Below, piece after piece: positions 25,421 to 36,324 of a stretch of DNA of 64,000 nt. This DNA comes from Fratercula arctica (lineage: Eukaryota > Chordata > Aves > Charadriiformes > Alcidae): NCBI GenBank assembly GCA_947846985.1, contig CANTUZ010000005.1:49317389-49381388 (forward strand), written 5' to 3'. The notes under the pieces are model-generated. The model saw only the letters and a list, made by a program, of their open reading frames with translations. It had not been told where the DNA came from and searched no databases. The number at the start of each line of letters is the position of its first letter. Within the stretch, counting starts at the first letter, position 1. Both the position numbers and the translations under genes were made by a program.

Positions 25421-28400
25421 AATCACAGTCACACTGTCAGGTTTCTAAGGGCCTTTAGCTGAGATCAAAGTTAAGGAAGTAAAGGGCTTTCCAGAATGGA
25501 GAGGGAGTCCTTCAATATCTATGTGTCAGTTAAATTTAATGCAGAATCACTAAGCAAAACTATCCTTCTTATGCCTTAATTAAATAACCCTTGAGGATGA
25601 AGTACCTTGAGGGACAAGGTCATGGTGAAAACTGTAATTATTTCCTAGAGCTATTGATTTTATGCTAATGATTTTAAATGATGCATATTGCTTGCATCTA
25701 ATAATCTTACCTAAAATGGCAGGTGGTGTTTTGAGCTTTCTATGTCACTTGGGAGGAGGCTTGTTTGGACATATTTCAGTGTGTCTACAATGCTTATTGC
25801 AAAGGCTGGTGTGTGTGGGAGAGGGAGATCAATATCAGATCGAAGGAAAAAAAAAATGACTTTTTGTTAGGGGCATGAAAAGAACCAAAGCAAATGGCGA
25901 AGAGAAGATAAATGAAGCAATGCAAAGCAGATAACATATAAAACAAGCTATAACAGAATATCTCTGTCCACCCACTGATTATGGCAAGTTTTTGAAATTA
26001 AGATTCTGGTGGATGAGGCAGTTTCTCCTAGGAAACTCCCAATACAGAGTTCATACCTGAGGTTCATAAATCTAGATTCCTTTCTTGTTTGTCTATCTTC
26101 TGAAGGCCTAGCCATGAAAAAAATTTTTTTTTTTTTAAATATTGCAATATATTTTATGTCATGATCTTTATCTTCATGCCTTAAGATGGGTATCTTCTTA
26201 AAAATACTGTGTATTTCATAGTCTTTAAGGTCCAAGAAGGTGGCAAGAAGAGATCTATTCTATGTATTGGGCATGTGTTGATTTTGTGACTCACAAAGTC
26301 CTTCCAGCTATCTGTAATTTAGATGAGCACCATATTTATACTGTGAATGATTTTACAGTGTTATTGTTTACTGATAGAAGTTATAAATCTGGGTATTCTG
26401 CTATAGAGAAGCAACTCTTTTCCCAGAAGAGCTCAAAGAGATTCTCTGGAAGTGTTCATGCTATTATAGTTTATGTATATCACAGATGACAGCTAGAGTT
26501 GGATACAATAACATAAACTGCTATTGTTGTACTGTCTTTTAATGTGTTCAGGTAATAGCCACTAATATGGGATTTTCTATAAGATTAGAAAAAAATAAAT
26601 CAAAATACAAAAGGATCTTAATTTGTACATAGTTTACATTCACCAACCTGCACCAAAACATTGCAGGATGAACAGTCTACCAATATTAATAAGGACTACT
26701 CTCATCATAGAATATCTTGCCATGCTCCAAAGGCACACATCAGGTTTTACACTACATTCATGACAAGGCTGAAGATCACTTTTTAATTTAGAGGGATGAC
26801 AGTTGCTTGCATACATTTAGTCTCATTCTTCACTGACTGCCTCTGTCACCTTGATATCTCTTGATATATAGTTTTTATTCTAACTGAAACCAGAAAATGC
26901 TAGTTATTGCCATATTTACAGCAAATACTCTGCCTTCCTTAGCTATGGAAGGATTAGCTAGACCAATGGAGTGAAACTTTCTTACTTTCTAAGAAATTTG
27001 ATTTGTCTGCAACACAGATGGAAGAGGCTGGCAAGGAGAAATTTTCTTCAGTTACTGCCACTGCTGTGCCTATTGTAAAGATATTTTGGAAAATAATGGG
27101 AATGGGAGAAGAAAGCACTTGAAATGATGAGAAGAATTCCAATGTACTACTTACCTGCCAGATTGTTACTCACTAGATGGTCTTCACATACAGATGTTAC
27201 AGGTGAAGATATTTTTATTATCACTTGGGCTTTGCTTTTTTTTTCTTTCCCACATTACCCACATTTCAGTGTCTGTGTGTCTCTCCTTAATCACTTAGCA
27301 CAGTTTAATGTCTCCTCTGCCATTTTCACTAATCATTACCTCTGATTACTAATGGCACCAGGTCTCCCTGTGATTTGCCCTTTGTGGCCAGCTACTTTTA
27401 ATTTGGTCTGCAGCAACTGCAAAAATAGCAGAGGGCAATTACAGAGCAGACAGATGCTTGGCAATAGACTTAGAGGTGCATTATTTTTTTGGTGATGTTT
27501 TAATCTTTTTTTTTTTTTTTAAGATCATGGGACACACTAAGATTTACAGTTGGGGAAATAAATTAGAGAGATTATAACTCCAGTATAAATTAACCTGCCA
27601 CTAGAATGAAAAAAAGAAACATTTTATATGAAGCTTTTAAACTGATGATCCGAAATCCAGCAGCCTGAATTGCAATTCTAGACACATACTACGCACCTTT
27701 TTTGATACTTTATTTACATGAGTAATATTGCTGCAGTGTTTATACGAATAAGTGTTAATCAAGGAGTAAAAAAAGTTTTGAAAGAAACTGTTGGTAAACA
27801 GGCATGAAACTTTCCTTGTAACATTGTTACTAGATTAGACTGCTACTAATCTTTGTATGTATAGTGTTTGCTAAAATCCTGGAAGACAGTGTTAGGAAAC
27901 CACATGGTGTGAATAACTGATACTAGTTCTCATGGAAATTTAGCCATTTCTAGTATGTAATATGACTGTTATTTAGTGTTTAAATAGCACAGCAATGTTG
28001 CATCATAATTTCAGACAAGGAGAGAAATTAACTTGTGCAAAATTCAAACTGCAAAGAAAATTTACTGTAGTTTTACACCTGATTTTTCTACTCACCCTAC
28101 ATTAGTAAATATACATGTAGTAAAGAAAAGGACACATGATCTTTACTAAGCAGGAGTGGCTAGGTAGGTCAGTGATTCTTTATTTCACTGTAAGCTTGCA
28201 TCCCAGCCAGGACAGCATCAACCACATAAGAATTAATTTAGTACTCAAATAAGGAGTGCACAAATATCACTCTAAATTATAGAGCCTTCTTCGCTCATGC
28301 CTTCAACAGATTTGCTTGGAAGCAAACAATACTACTCTTCTTTTGCTTTATAAGTTTGTTTTCCTTTTTGCTCCACAAGTGTAAGTCCTACGAGTTTACC

Positions 28401-28930
28401 CCCTCAGGCACGTGCACACACAGTCTTCCTTTTATACTTCAGTGTGACGAAAGAATGCTTAAATAATTTTTGTTCATTGTGTCATAGATACTTGTATGGT
28501 GTGATATTTTCTAAGGCCGTCCCTGAAGGTCTTAAAACCACCACCTCCACAACTAGTCAGTGAAATGTTGGTGGTCGCTCCCTTTCTTTTACTGAAAATT
28601 ATCTTTGATCCATCCTATCACTCCCCTGTTACCAGTTACCACTACTGGTCAAGGGAATGACCAGCCAACTCTTTCAAATGTCTGTGATATATCAAGGCAT
28701 GATGACAATTAAGTCCAAAGAGCAGTAGTCAAGCTGTGGAGGGAATTCAGAACCAGAAATAACAGATAAGGTGCCAGGTTGTAGTTGATATGCAGTAAGA
28801 TGACTTTTGTAACTTGTTTACAGGCAAGGGGTTCTAATGGACCACGTTCATTGCAAATGTGCCTGAGAGAAAAATGTGTCTAACTCTTGCCTACACAATG
28901 CCTGCCTGAAGCCATAATTTCAAGTCCATT
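25421..28930. other. AT-rich non-coding stretch
   Basis: No gene recognised. An A/T run of AAAAAAATTTTTTTTTTTT type lies near 26116-26136. The segment 27340-27500 is less repetitive and could be conserved non-coding DNA, which needs alignment to judge. Confidence 0.45.
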
Positions 28931-28940
28931 ATAAAATAAA

Positions 28941-29025
28941 ATAAGATAAGATAAGATAAGATAAGATAAGATAAGATAAGATAAGATAAGATAAGATAAG
29001 ATAAGATAAGATAAGATAAGATAAG
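28941..29025 (+). repeat. (ATAAG)17 microsatellite
   Basis: Seventeen perfect copies of ATAAG follow two ATAAA units (28931-28940) and precede ATAAA. Each junction forms AGATAAG, the consensus binding word of GATA transcription factors, giving about sixteen perfect sites spaced 5 bp apart. Confidence 0.95.
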
Positions 29026-29030
29026 ATAAA

Positions 29031-31118
29031 AAAATAATTGTCATTATCTCTTGGAAGGCAAGTCAGTAACACCATGTGGCATTTGTGTTAAATTTTTATC
29101 ACTCTTGCAAAAAACACTGCAAATCAGATCAAATAATTATCTGCTTTCAAAGCACAGTCTGTAATACCTAACATTTTTTATTAGTGCACAAGCTCTTAGC
29201 AAAGAAACAAAGTCTGTGCCAGTTAGGAACCAAGCATAATTCTACAGCTATCACATTCTAAATAAGATGACGCTTTCAGTAAGAGGATATTAAAATGCAT
29301 CAGGTGAGGGTAGTAGATCATGTATGTATATGTTCTTGGGCACCCTATAAACCTCAAAGACACTAAGATGATATCAAATAACTTTGTGTACGTCAGGTGA
29401 TATTCATCTCCTCCTTACTTGAAATAATGCAAGAAAAATTTTTAATATATATTTTATAAAGATTTTAAAACACTCAAGGGTACTGAGAACATTTACCATA
29501 CCTACAGGACATTACAATTGTGACTGCTTATGTATATAGGATGACTTTTTTCGCCTCTGCCTTAAAGGTGCCAAACTGACCTTAAAGACTCTGAGCTCTA
29601 AGCAGTCCTTTGCTGAACAGCACAGAACAGGCAGAATTACTGAAGGCTTCATTTGAACTGCATCACCCCTTGTTTCAGCTTTCAGCCTCCAGGGAACTGC
29701 TCTAAGTAGTAGTGGTGCACATTCACAAGAATGTCACTTTCGGTAGCAATGTTTATGAGACTGCCTGGGGAACTAGTTTATTTCATGTAAACTGCTGAAA
29801 AGATCTCTGACGGCAGCGGCATTGGCAACTTGTATGGATTTGAATATACTAGCAAAGGCAGAATCATGTTACCTAGAAGGACATCACTGTACCAGCTCCA
29901 CGCTAAAAATTACCAATACATTCTTGTAATATACAAGCCATTTACTAATTTTTGAGTATTCAAGGCAGGACACTGATTTAGCTACAGAATTCTCAGTGCA
30001 CTAAAATGCATGAATCTTTAAAAGAACTCTGTCAAGAAACTTAACCACCAAAATTCTGACTAATGTTAAAAAATAAATGAAGATGTGGGTTATTGCTCAC
30101 AAAATCCATTATAAATTGAAATGTTTCCCATTTTCCTTGAACCAGGAATAAATTTAAAGTAGGGAGATTTTTAATGTGTTTAAATTTCCTGCTTCACTTT
30201 GAATCTAATTTCAGTAGTCCTACAAACTTGCCCAAAAATGAAACAGAGTATAGACAGTGTATTTGACCAGTTTCATCTCACTGAACATCTGCTTTACTCA
30301 TCCTGGTATGATATAAACAATAAAATATGAATCAGCTTTTAAAAATCATTTTTGTTTCAATAAATATTTTTATCATCACTTTTTTTAACGCATCTGATCT
30401 TGTATTGATAAAATCAGTATCTTTTAAATAAAGAAAATTGAAACTGCAGCTTCTGCTCTACCTAAAATTGTTGCTTTGCACATTTGCCACAGGTTTTCCA
30501 ATTAGATTGATACAAAACTTGAGTGCTCCAGCTGAGATCCAAAAAAGCAATTGAGTGTAACACAGAAGAGATAATTTATGCTTTTTCTGCAAGTAAAGTT
30601 TTGAGAAGATATAATGCAGATTTTCTTTTTAAAAGTAAAAGCTCAATGGATATGTTTGAGATACTCCAACAGTCTATGGAACATTAACTTTCTACACTGT
30701 TGTAGGCACTGGCAAAGGCTTGCTGATATGAATTAGAAACACTATGACTTTAACACACAGATTATTGACTTGATCAAGCTGAAGAGATTTTGTGTATTTA
30801 GAAAGTAATCTGATGCAGAAAACTTCTTGCCCCCATTCACTGATTGTGTTTTACCTGTTTGGGACTCAGTATTTTTATTTTACTCACAGTATTTTCCTCT
30901 CTCATGTCTGGAGTAAACCCAAAGCAAAAATTTCCATTCCCATACCATCTTTGTCATATTTTGTTCTACCTTCATATCAAATAGTGTGATCATACATTTT
31001 TCCAGAAAAATACTCTCATGGTTGGAGCTTGCGGAGAGCAATACACAAGTGGGAAACCTTACTTTCTTCCAAGGCACAATAAGATGCTTATTGAACAGAG
31101 AAAATTCCTTGAAATTTG
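29031..31118. other. AT-rich non-coding stretch
   Basis: No gene recognised. The DNA is unique-looking with a few short open frames and ends at the inverted CR1 fragment. Confidence 0.5.
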
Positions 31119-31245
31119 GTGCTTTATGTGCAAAAGATCTGTCAAGATAAACAACATCCACTACTCTCCACTCATCCCTCAACCTAGTCAACTGACTGTA
31201 GAAGGCTACCATGTTGGTTAAGCATGAATAACCCTTCATATCCCT
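31119..31245 (-). mobile_element. CR1 reverse transcriptase fragment, inverted
   Basis: On the minus strand, reading from about 31245 downwards, the frame gives KGYSCLTNMVAFYSQLTRL and then VVDVVYLD. These are the CR1 RT motifs around KGRSCLTN and DVVYLDFSKAF. Similarity stops after the YLD block at about 31119. The fragment abuts the plus-strand CR1 tail that starts at 31251. The plus-strand words CCCTTCAT (31232-31239) and ATGAAGGG (31253-31260) form an 8-bp inverted pair across the junction. Confidence 0.75.
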
Positions 31246-31250
31246 CCAGC

Positions 31251-31589
31251 ACATGAAGGGGGCCTACAGGAAGGACGGGGAGGGTCTGTTTGCAAGGCAA
31301 TGTAGCAATCAGACTTGGGGCAATGGTTTTAAACTAGAGCAGGGTAGGTTTAGGTTAGACATTAGGAAGAAGTTCTTTGCAATGAGGGTGGTGAGACACT
31401 GGAACAGGTTGCCCAGAGAGGTAGTGGAGGCCCCATCCCTGCAGACATTCAAGGCCAGTCTTGATGAGGCTCTGAGCAATCTGATCTAGTCAAAGATGTC
31501 CCTGCTTATTGCCAGGTGGTTGGACTAGATGACCTTTAAAGGCCCCTTCCAACCCAACACATTTTATGATTCTATGGTTCTATGATTCC
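31251..31589 (+). mobile_element. CR1 3' end (C-terminal ORF2 and tail)
   Basis: The segment encodes [36 protein letters not shown] and [15 protein letters not shown], and stops at 31487-31489. It is followed by a 3' UTR with GGTTGGACTAGATGACCTTT and an ATGATTCTATGG-type octamer tail ending about 31589. It is very similar along its whole length to the CR1 tail at about 37295-37615. It is 5'-truncated and immobile. Confidence 0.92.
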
Positions 31590-32110
31590 TTACTGAGAGG
31601 CACCGAAGCACGTCTTTGCCATCCAGACAATTTCTCTCGAGAAGTTTGCTGCCCACCAGCAGCTCACACTTGGGACATCACTGAGAGGCTGCCAGGCCTG
31701 GTGAACCCTGCAGGTTATCACCCACTCCTACTATGCGATGTAGGGTCTAATGATACTGTGATGAGGCAAATTGGAACTATCCAAGGAGACTGTACGTTCC
31801 TTGGAGCGATGTTGGAAGGATGAGGAGCAGAGATGGTGCTCCAGTCAGAGGAAGGGGTTCAGGAAGGAGGAGGCGAACTGAAGAGGTGAATGCCTGGCTG
31901 CACAGCTGCTACTCAAGGTTTTGGCTTCTGTGATGGTGGGTCGACCTTGGAGAAGTCGCGTCTCTTGGGACCTGATGGCATTCACCTGACCTCATACTGC
32001 AGGGAAAAAGAGGGGAGAATGTGGGACATGGAAAGGAAAGGGAAATGCCCACGCAGCAGCCCTCTGCCAAGAGCAGCCAGCGTACCCCTCGCAATGGCCT
32101 CCCCAGCGCA
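31590..32110 (+). pseudogene. Decayed CR1 ORF1 esterase (SGNH-type) domain
   Basis: Right after the CR1 tail the frame reads LLRGTEARLCHPDNFSREVC, then ITERLPGLVNPAGYHPLLLC, VGSNDT and, after a shift, GFGFCDGG and LLGPDGIHLT. CR1-like LINEs carry such an esterase domain in ORF1, with GDSLLRGT, VGTND and DGIHLT-type blocks. The nucleophile block is cut off at the left edge; VGSND and DGIH survive. Frame changes occur near 31823 and 31890, so it is dead. It belongs to a different, older copy than the CR1 tail next to it. Confidence 0.7.
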
Positions 32111-33068
32111 GTAGCCGGTGAAGACCGTGCCAGCTACATAATGACTTTCGCACTGCTTTCCCTTCACACTGTCATGACCATGGTGGCAATTTGACATTAG
32201 CTGAGAAACTCCGTGGCAGCTCTGGCTGGGCAGGGACCAAGCGAGAGGCGCCACTGAGGTGCCTCTGTGTGTTCACTGGGGTCCGGGTGGAGCATCTGCC
32301 CATCCCAGACACTCCTCAGGGAGTCGGTACCGCAGAACAGAACGTGCTGCACATGGAGAAGCCGGTGCTGTGTCGTCAGGGGGAGTTGCCCACGGTGAAA
32401 TCTCCACCCGCAACCCCAACATCACCCTTGGGAAATGTCTCTTTGGAAGCAATGTCCTCTCGCAGTGGCACAGACGGAACAGAGATCCTGCCATGGACAG
32501 GCCCCACCCCACCACCAGGATATACACCACCACCCACCCATTGGTGTCATGAAGGCACCGAGAGCACACCCACCACCACAAGCTCAGAGGGCAGCACCAA
32601 GGCAGCCGATTCCATCTCACGGGATGGGATCTCAAGGTACAAGCAAAGCATCCACGGGCCACAATGCCCCACTTTATGTCTGCTAAGGGTTTGGGGGCAC
32701 TTCTGTGACGGTGTGCTCCCTGCCAGGCACCAACCTGACCTTTATAGCCCGTAACCCTGCCCAAGCGATAACCAGCCGGGGTGGTCACAATGGGGGCACC
32801 TGGTCATCGTGGCGGCATCTGGGGCTCAAAGGTGCTTTCAGGGAGTCTGATAACAACAGAATAGCCGAGGGCAAACTTGAGCAATGCTGGTACTGTAGTC
32901 AATATGCAAATAGGACTAGAGGGCAACCAGCTTACCCCCGTAAGCAGTCAACAGCCCAGGAGCCCTTGGAGCTCTCCTGCATGGCAGCGGGCTACCTTGA
33001 GTAGGGACGCCTCTCAAGATTACTTCTCGACATCCAGAGATTCCTTGCCACAACCGATCCTGGGTAAG
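32111..33068. other. GC-rich unclassified block
   Basis: About 950 bases with overlapping long frames on both strands (for example 32191-32754 plus and 32273-32788 minus). Such overlap is what GC-rich, stop-poor DNA gives by chance. The frames are rich in Pro, Thr and Ser with no domain that I recognise. It may be an internal remnant of the retroelement that supplied the LTR-like block to its right, or upstream DNA of the ITPRIPL1-like gene. Confidence 0.35.
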
Positions 33069-33353
33069 TGACTAATAGCATGCTAAACTTCGAAATCGTA
33101 GCTAAGTCATGGAAAGGATTTATTGCGCAGGTATCATCCTGTAGACATAAAGCCTTCAGCAAGTCTGGGACTAGGATTGGATGCAGCCGCCCCTGGATTC
33201 CTCTCTGAGAAGGAGTTTGGAAAGCAAGGGCATCCTCTCTGAACCTCATGACTCAACGGGAGGCTCTCCCTCACAGTTCTGACTGACCCTGTCCTCCATG
33301 CAGTAAATGATCGATTGCACCTCGCCATCGAATCTTGTCAAAACACACCACAT
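33069..33353 (+). mobile_element. LTR-like block upstream of the ITPRIPL1-like gene
   Basis: The segment begins TGACTAATAGCATGCTAAAC and ends near AAAACACACCA. It has an ACATAAAG TATA-like word at about 33147-33154 and an AGTAAA poly(A)-like word at 33302-33307, followed by GATTGCACCTCGCC. Size, TG/CA ends and order of signals resemble a small avian ERV LTR. No target-site duplication was found and no family is assigned with certainty. Confidence 0.4.
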
Positions 33354-33482
33354 TTACTACAAAATGCTGTTGCTGAGCTGGGGTGGGGGGGGTCCAAGGG
33401 TGGGGCTGGTTGCCGGCTGTGCCCGTGATGCGCTCTGTCGCCTGGGACACCACAGGGAACGCATCACAATGCAGGGGGCCGC

Positions 33483-33488
33483 TATAAA
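33483..33488 (+). promoter_or_regulatory. TATA-like box of the ITPRIPL1-like gene
   Basis: TATAAA lies in GC-rich DNA 309 bases before the ATG. A start site about 30 bases downstream would give a very short non-coding first exon ending at the GTGAGT donor at 33532. This is inference from sequence only. Confidence 0.45.
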
Positions 33489-33531
33489 GGGCAGCAGCAG
33501 CAGTGCTGCCCCAGTACGGCCTGGGCTAGCA

Positions 33532-33789
33532 GTGAGTGGGGTGGTGGGGGGAGGCTGGGCTGGACCAGGGCCGGGGCAGAAACGCTGGCCCCCGGGGGGT
33601 GGGTTCTCACCCGGCATCAAGGGCCCAGCCGCTGGCCTCTGGGCTGGGCACAGGCCTTGCTGCCTCCCCGCTGCCTTGTCCCCTCCCCTACCTGCCCCCG
33701 GCTCCCTGCGGCTCCCGTCCCCACTCCCCCCGATGCCAGCTCCCTCCTTCCCAGCCCTGCTGAACCCCTTCTCTCCCTACTCCTACAGG
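33532..33789 (+). other. Candidate 5'-UTR intron
   Basis: A GTGAGT donor word starts at 33532. The sequence ends in a long pyrimidine tract (from about 33766) and CAG at 33787-33789, three bases before the start codon. The acceptor is strong. The donor is plausible, but its upstream base is A, not G. ITPRIP-family genes commonly keep the whole coding region in one exon behind non-coding 5' exons, which fits. Confidence 0.5.
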
Positions 33790-33791
33790 CC

Positions 33792-35288
33792 ATGGCTGCA
33801 AAATGGGTCCTCGCCTTACTTGTGCTAAGCATCTTCCAGCTCCTGCTGATGGTCGTCCATGAGCTGGGTGACGGCAAGCACGAGCGCGTACAGCAGCATG
33901 TGGAGCAGCTGAGCCTAGAGACGACTCGGCTGCTGCATGAGAGCAAGCAGAGCAGCTTGGACTGGGGAGCCCTGGTCTTTGCTGCCCTGCAGCAGTGGAA
34001 GTTCTGGGTGATTTCTGGCGTGCTAGAGCTATTCTTTGGGCTCTGCTGGTGGCTCAGGAAAAGGAGCCGACAGCCAGACAGCAGTGATGAAGGGGAGAGC
34101 TCCAGCAGCAGCACAGAGCTGGACGAGGAAGAAAATGGACGAGATTCTGATGACGAGGGTCATCCTCTGATTACAAGGATTTTTGCAAAGCGCATCTGGT
34201 GGTCAGTGAAGGGCATGGCCTACAGGAGACAGGTGGTGGAAGAGCTGGTGGGTGACCTTGTTGTCTTGCAAGAACGCTTGTCAAATAGTTTCTTCCCGGT
34301 GCTGCAGCCAGCGATCGGAGTGGGCAGCGCCTTTGAAGGTTGGAGTCCCCATGGTCATGATGCTGTCTACCACCTGCTTGTGCCCCTGAAGCCCCCCCGT
34401 GGCCATGCTTTCCACGTGGAGCTGGGCACTGCGGGGCAGGTGCCGGCAAAGCACTGCATCCGTGTGGAGCAGGAGTGCACCTGTATAAGGGACCAACGTG
34501 CAGAGAACATGCTGTGCTTCCTCCACCACGCTGAGGAAGCGCTGTGGAGAAATCAGGATTCCAGCCTCCTAAGCACCCTCTGCACCGGCTCCTACCTAGA
34601 TGTGCAGAAAATTGCCCGCTGGTTTCAGAACTTGGTGATCTCAGCCTGGAGGGAGACGACTCACTCACGTCACTACAGTATGAAGGTGCTGCCTTCCAGC
34701 CGCTCCTGCAAGCTGCAGCTGACGAATGCCTCTGGGAGATCCCTCGTGGTTGAGATGGTGTTTGGAGTGCAGCAAGGCGACTCGGACATTTTCCTGAGCA
34801 GCCTGGCTACAGAGACCATCTTCGTCCCAAGCACAACTTGGACAGAGACCTACGCTGTGGCAGAGGTGAAGTTCTTCAGGCATATGGCCAGGCAGGCCTC
34901 GCATGGCACCCTCTACCTCAACTGTCTGCAGCTCTGTGCCAGTATCCTTGTGAGCACAAGCTTTTCCTCCTATACTTGGAAGACGGTTGTCATGCACCTC
35001 CTCAACACCATACCCCCATCAAGCTGGAGCAGGTGGGACTTCATGATGCGGCTACAGGATATTATGTGGTACCTGCATGGCTGCTTGGAGGAGAAATGCC
35101 TGGACCACTTCTTCTTCGGGAATAAGAACATGCCTGGGGACATCATCTTGCCCGCAGCCTTCCAAGTGGCTGAGCCCGTCAACCTCTTCCAGTGCCTGGT
35201 GCAGGATCCAGCTGTCCACGCCAAGGCACTGCAGGAGTTTGAGGAACTGCAAGATCGGTTCACAAAACTGCTGATCTTTGGAGTCTGA
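33792..35288 (+). CDS. ITPRIPL1: ITPRIPL1-like protein (ITPRIP/Mab-21 family)
   Basis: A 498-residue uninterrupted frame. The ATG is in a good Kozak context (GCCATGG) two bases after a splice acceptor; the frame upstream of it is intron. Residues 4-23 form a hydrophobic signal or anchor segment, residues 24-68 a charged heptad-like stretch, residues 69-88 a transmembrane helix rich in Trp and Leu, and residues 95-123 a Ser/Asp/Glu-rich linker. The rest is a Mab-21/cGAS-fold domain. Typical ITPRIPL1 words include GSAFEGWSP (178-186), LLVPLKPPRGHAFHVELGT (195-213), ECTCIRDQRAENMLCFLHH (228-246) and CTGSYLDVQKIARWF (264-278). The position of the catalytic acid pair reads HDAVYHL, so nucleotidyltransferase activity is unlikely. 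Family members are single-pass membrane proteins; ITPRIP binds the IP3 receptor, and mammalian ITPRIPL1 has been reported as a CD3-epsilon ligand. The human protein is somewhat longer. Birds carry several copies; which one this is cannot be decided here. Confidence 0.9.
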   Translation: MAAKWVLALLVLSIFQLLLMVVHELGDGKHERVQQHVEQLSLETTRLLHESKQSSLDWGALVFAALQQWKFWVISGVLELFFGLCWWLRKRSRQPDSSDEGESSSSSTELDEEENGRDSDDEGHPLITRIFAKRIWWSVKGMAYRRQVVEELVGDLVVLQERLSNSFFPVLQPAIGVGSAFEGWSPHGHDAVYHLLVPLKPPRGHAFHVELGTAGQVPAKHCIRVEQECTCIRDQRAENMLCFLHHAEEALWRNQDSSLLSTLCTGSYLDVQKIARWFQNLVISAWRETTHSRHYSMKVLPSSRSCKLQLTNASGRSLVVEMVFGVQQGDSDIFLSSLATETIFVPSTTWTETYAVAEVKFFRHMARQASHGTLYLNCLQLCASILVSTSFSSYTWKTVVMHLLNTIPPSSWSRWDFMMRLQDIMWYLHGCLEEKCLDHFFFGNKNMPGDIILPAAFQVAEPVNLFQCLVQDPAVHAKALQEFEELQDRFTKLLIFGV

Positions 35289-35389
35289 AAGGTCTTCACA
35301 GACAGAACTGTGTTCATGTCCCCTAGACTGCCCGCACCTCTTCAAGAACATCCCTTCCTTCTGGGAACTTTATTTTGTACAAAGTTGTC

Positions 35390-35395
35390 AATAAA
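35390..35395 (+). terminator. Poly(A) signal of the ITPRIPL1-like gene
   Basis: AATAAA lies 102 bases after the TGA stop. A GT/T-rich stretch (from about 35399 and again near 35440) follows, as expected downstream of a cleavage site. Confidence 0.8.
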
Positions 35396-35419
35396 CAGTG
35401 TGTTTGAACAACAGCTGCA

Positions 35420-36324
35420 TCTCTGAGTGAGTTTGCATCAGTTTTTTGGGGAATGCGGGCACAGGGTGCTGACTGCTCAGCTGCCCCAGAGTCGGGGAGC
35501 ATTTGCTGAAGAGCTGATGGGGTGGGCTCTGGTTTCACTGATTCTCTAGCTAAGGCTCCCACTCCTGCGCTGGGGCAATGGGAATAATTTGTCACCCTTC
35601 ACAGCTGGGCACATTGCCTGTGTGACTCCGCAGGGAGGGAGCCTGACGTGGCTTTCTTGGGAGCCATACACAAAGCAAGCCCTGGGAGCACCACAGCATT
35701 GCCCTTGGGCGACCCCAGTGACGTGGGAATGACGCAGTCCGAATGGGGAGCCCTTTGCCCAGGGGACAAGTGCCACGACTGCAGGGCGGGGCTCTGGCTG
35801 CTCTGGCTCCTGTACGAGCATGAGACTCATGCTCCACACCCTCTCGTCACCTCAAGCTCATGTTCCCACCACCTTAACACAGGAAACTTAACACATGCAG
35901 CAAGGTTAAAGAAAGCTTTTTAGATGCCTCCAATTCAAGGCATGCACTTGCACAGTCCATGCCAGGCTTATGAGAAGCAGTTTTACACAAGGTCCTTCTA
36001 CCTTTCTCTGGCGGTCAGGTACAACATGATTTGACCAATCCCTGCTTAACACACACAGACTACAATTTATAAAGCAGCTCTAATTCTGCAGCCATCACCA
36101 TCCATCTGCTTCTGTCTTGGTCTGAGCCACCCTGGGGTAGGTCTGGCTGCAGCTCCTTCTCTCTAATGCCAGACAAGGTGAGAGTTTCAGAGGTGTTAGA
36201 GGGGCTAGGATGCAGACATGAAAGTCCAGGACTGGAGAATCCAGAGCAGGGGGAGTAACAGACGGCATCCAGGAAAAGTCAAGCAGGCAAAGTTGAGCCA
36301 CCCACACACCTGCATTAGGAAAGC
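35420..36324. other. Non-coding flank downstream of the gene
   Basis: Moderately GC-rich DNA with two GTGACGTGG/TGACG-type words near 35716-35733 and CCTGACGTGG at 35641. Frames on both strands overlap and show no domain. No repeat recognised until the CR1 that begins near 36325. Confidence 0.4.

Noticed and set aside
28931..29030. CRISPR-like array or satellite
   Set aside because: Perfect 5-base units without spacers are a simple microsatellite.
30880..31254. A 124-codon minus-strand frame as a gene
   Set aside because: Its first third is a reversed CR1 RT fragment and the rest runs into unrelated AT-rich DNA.
32191..32788. Long overlapping open frames on both strands in GC-rich DNA
   Set aside because: Frames in several phases and both strands are equally open, rich in Pro/Ser/Thr, and have no domain or splice context. 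This is expected from stop-poor GC-rich sequence.
33657..33791. Upstream 45-codon extension of the ITPRIPL1-like frame
   Set aside because: It is Pro-rich, lies in what looks like an intron ending in a strong acceptor just before the GCCATGG start, and lacks family similarity.
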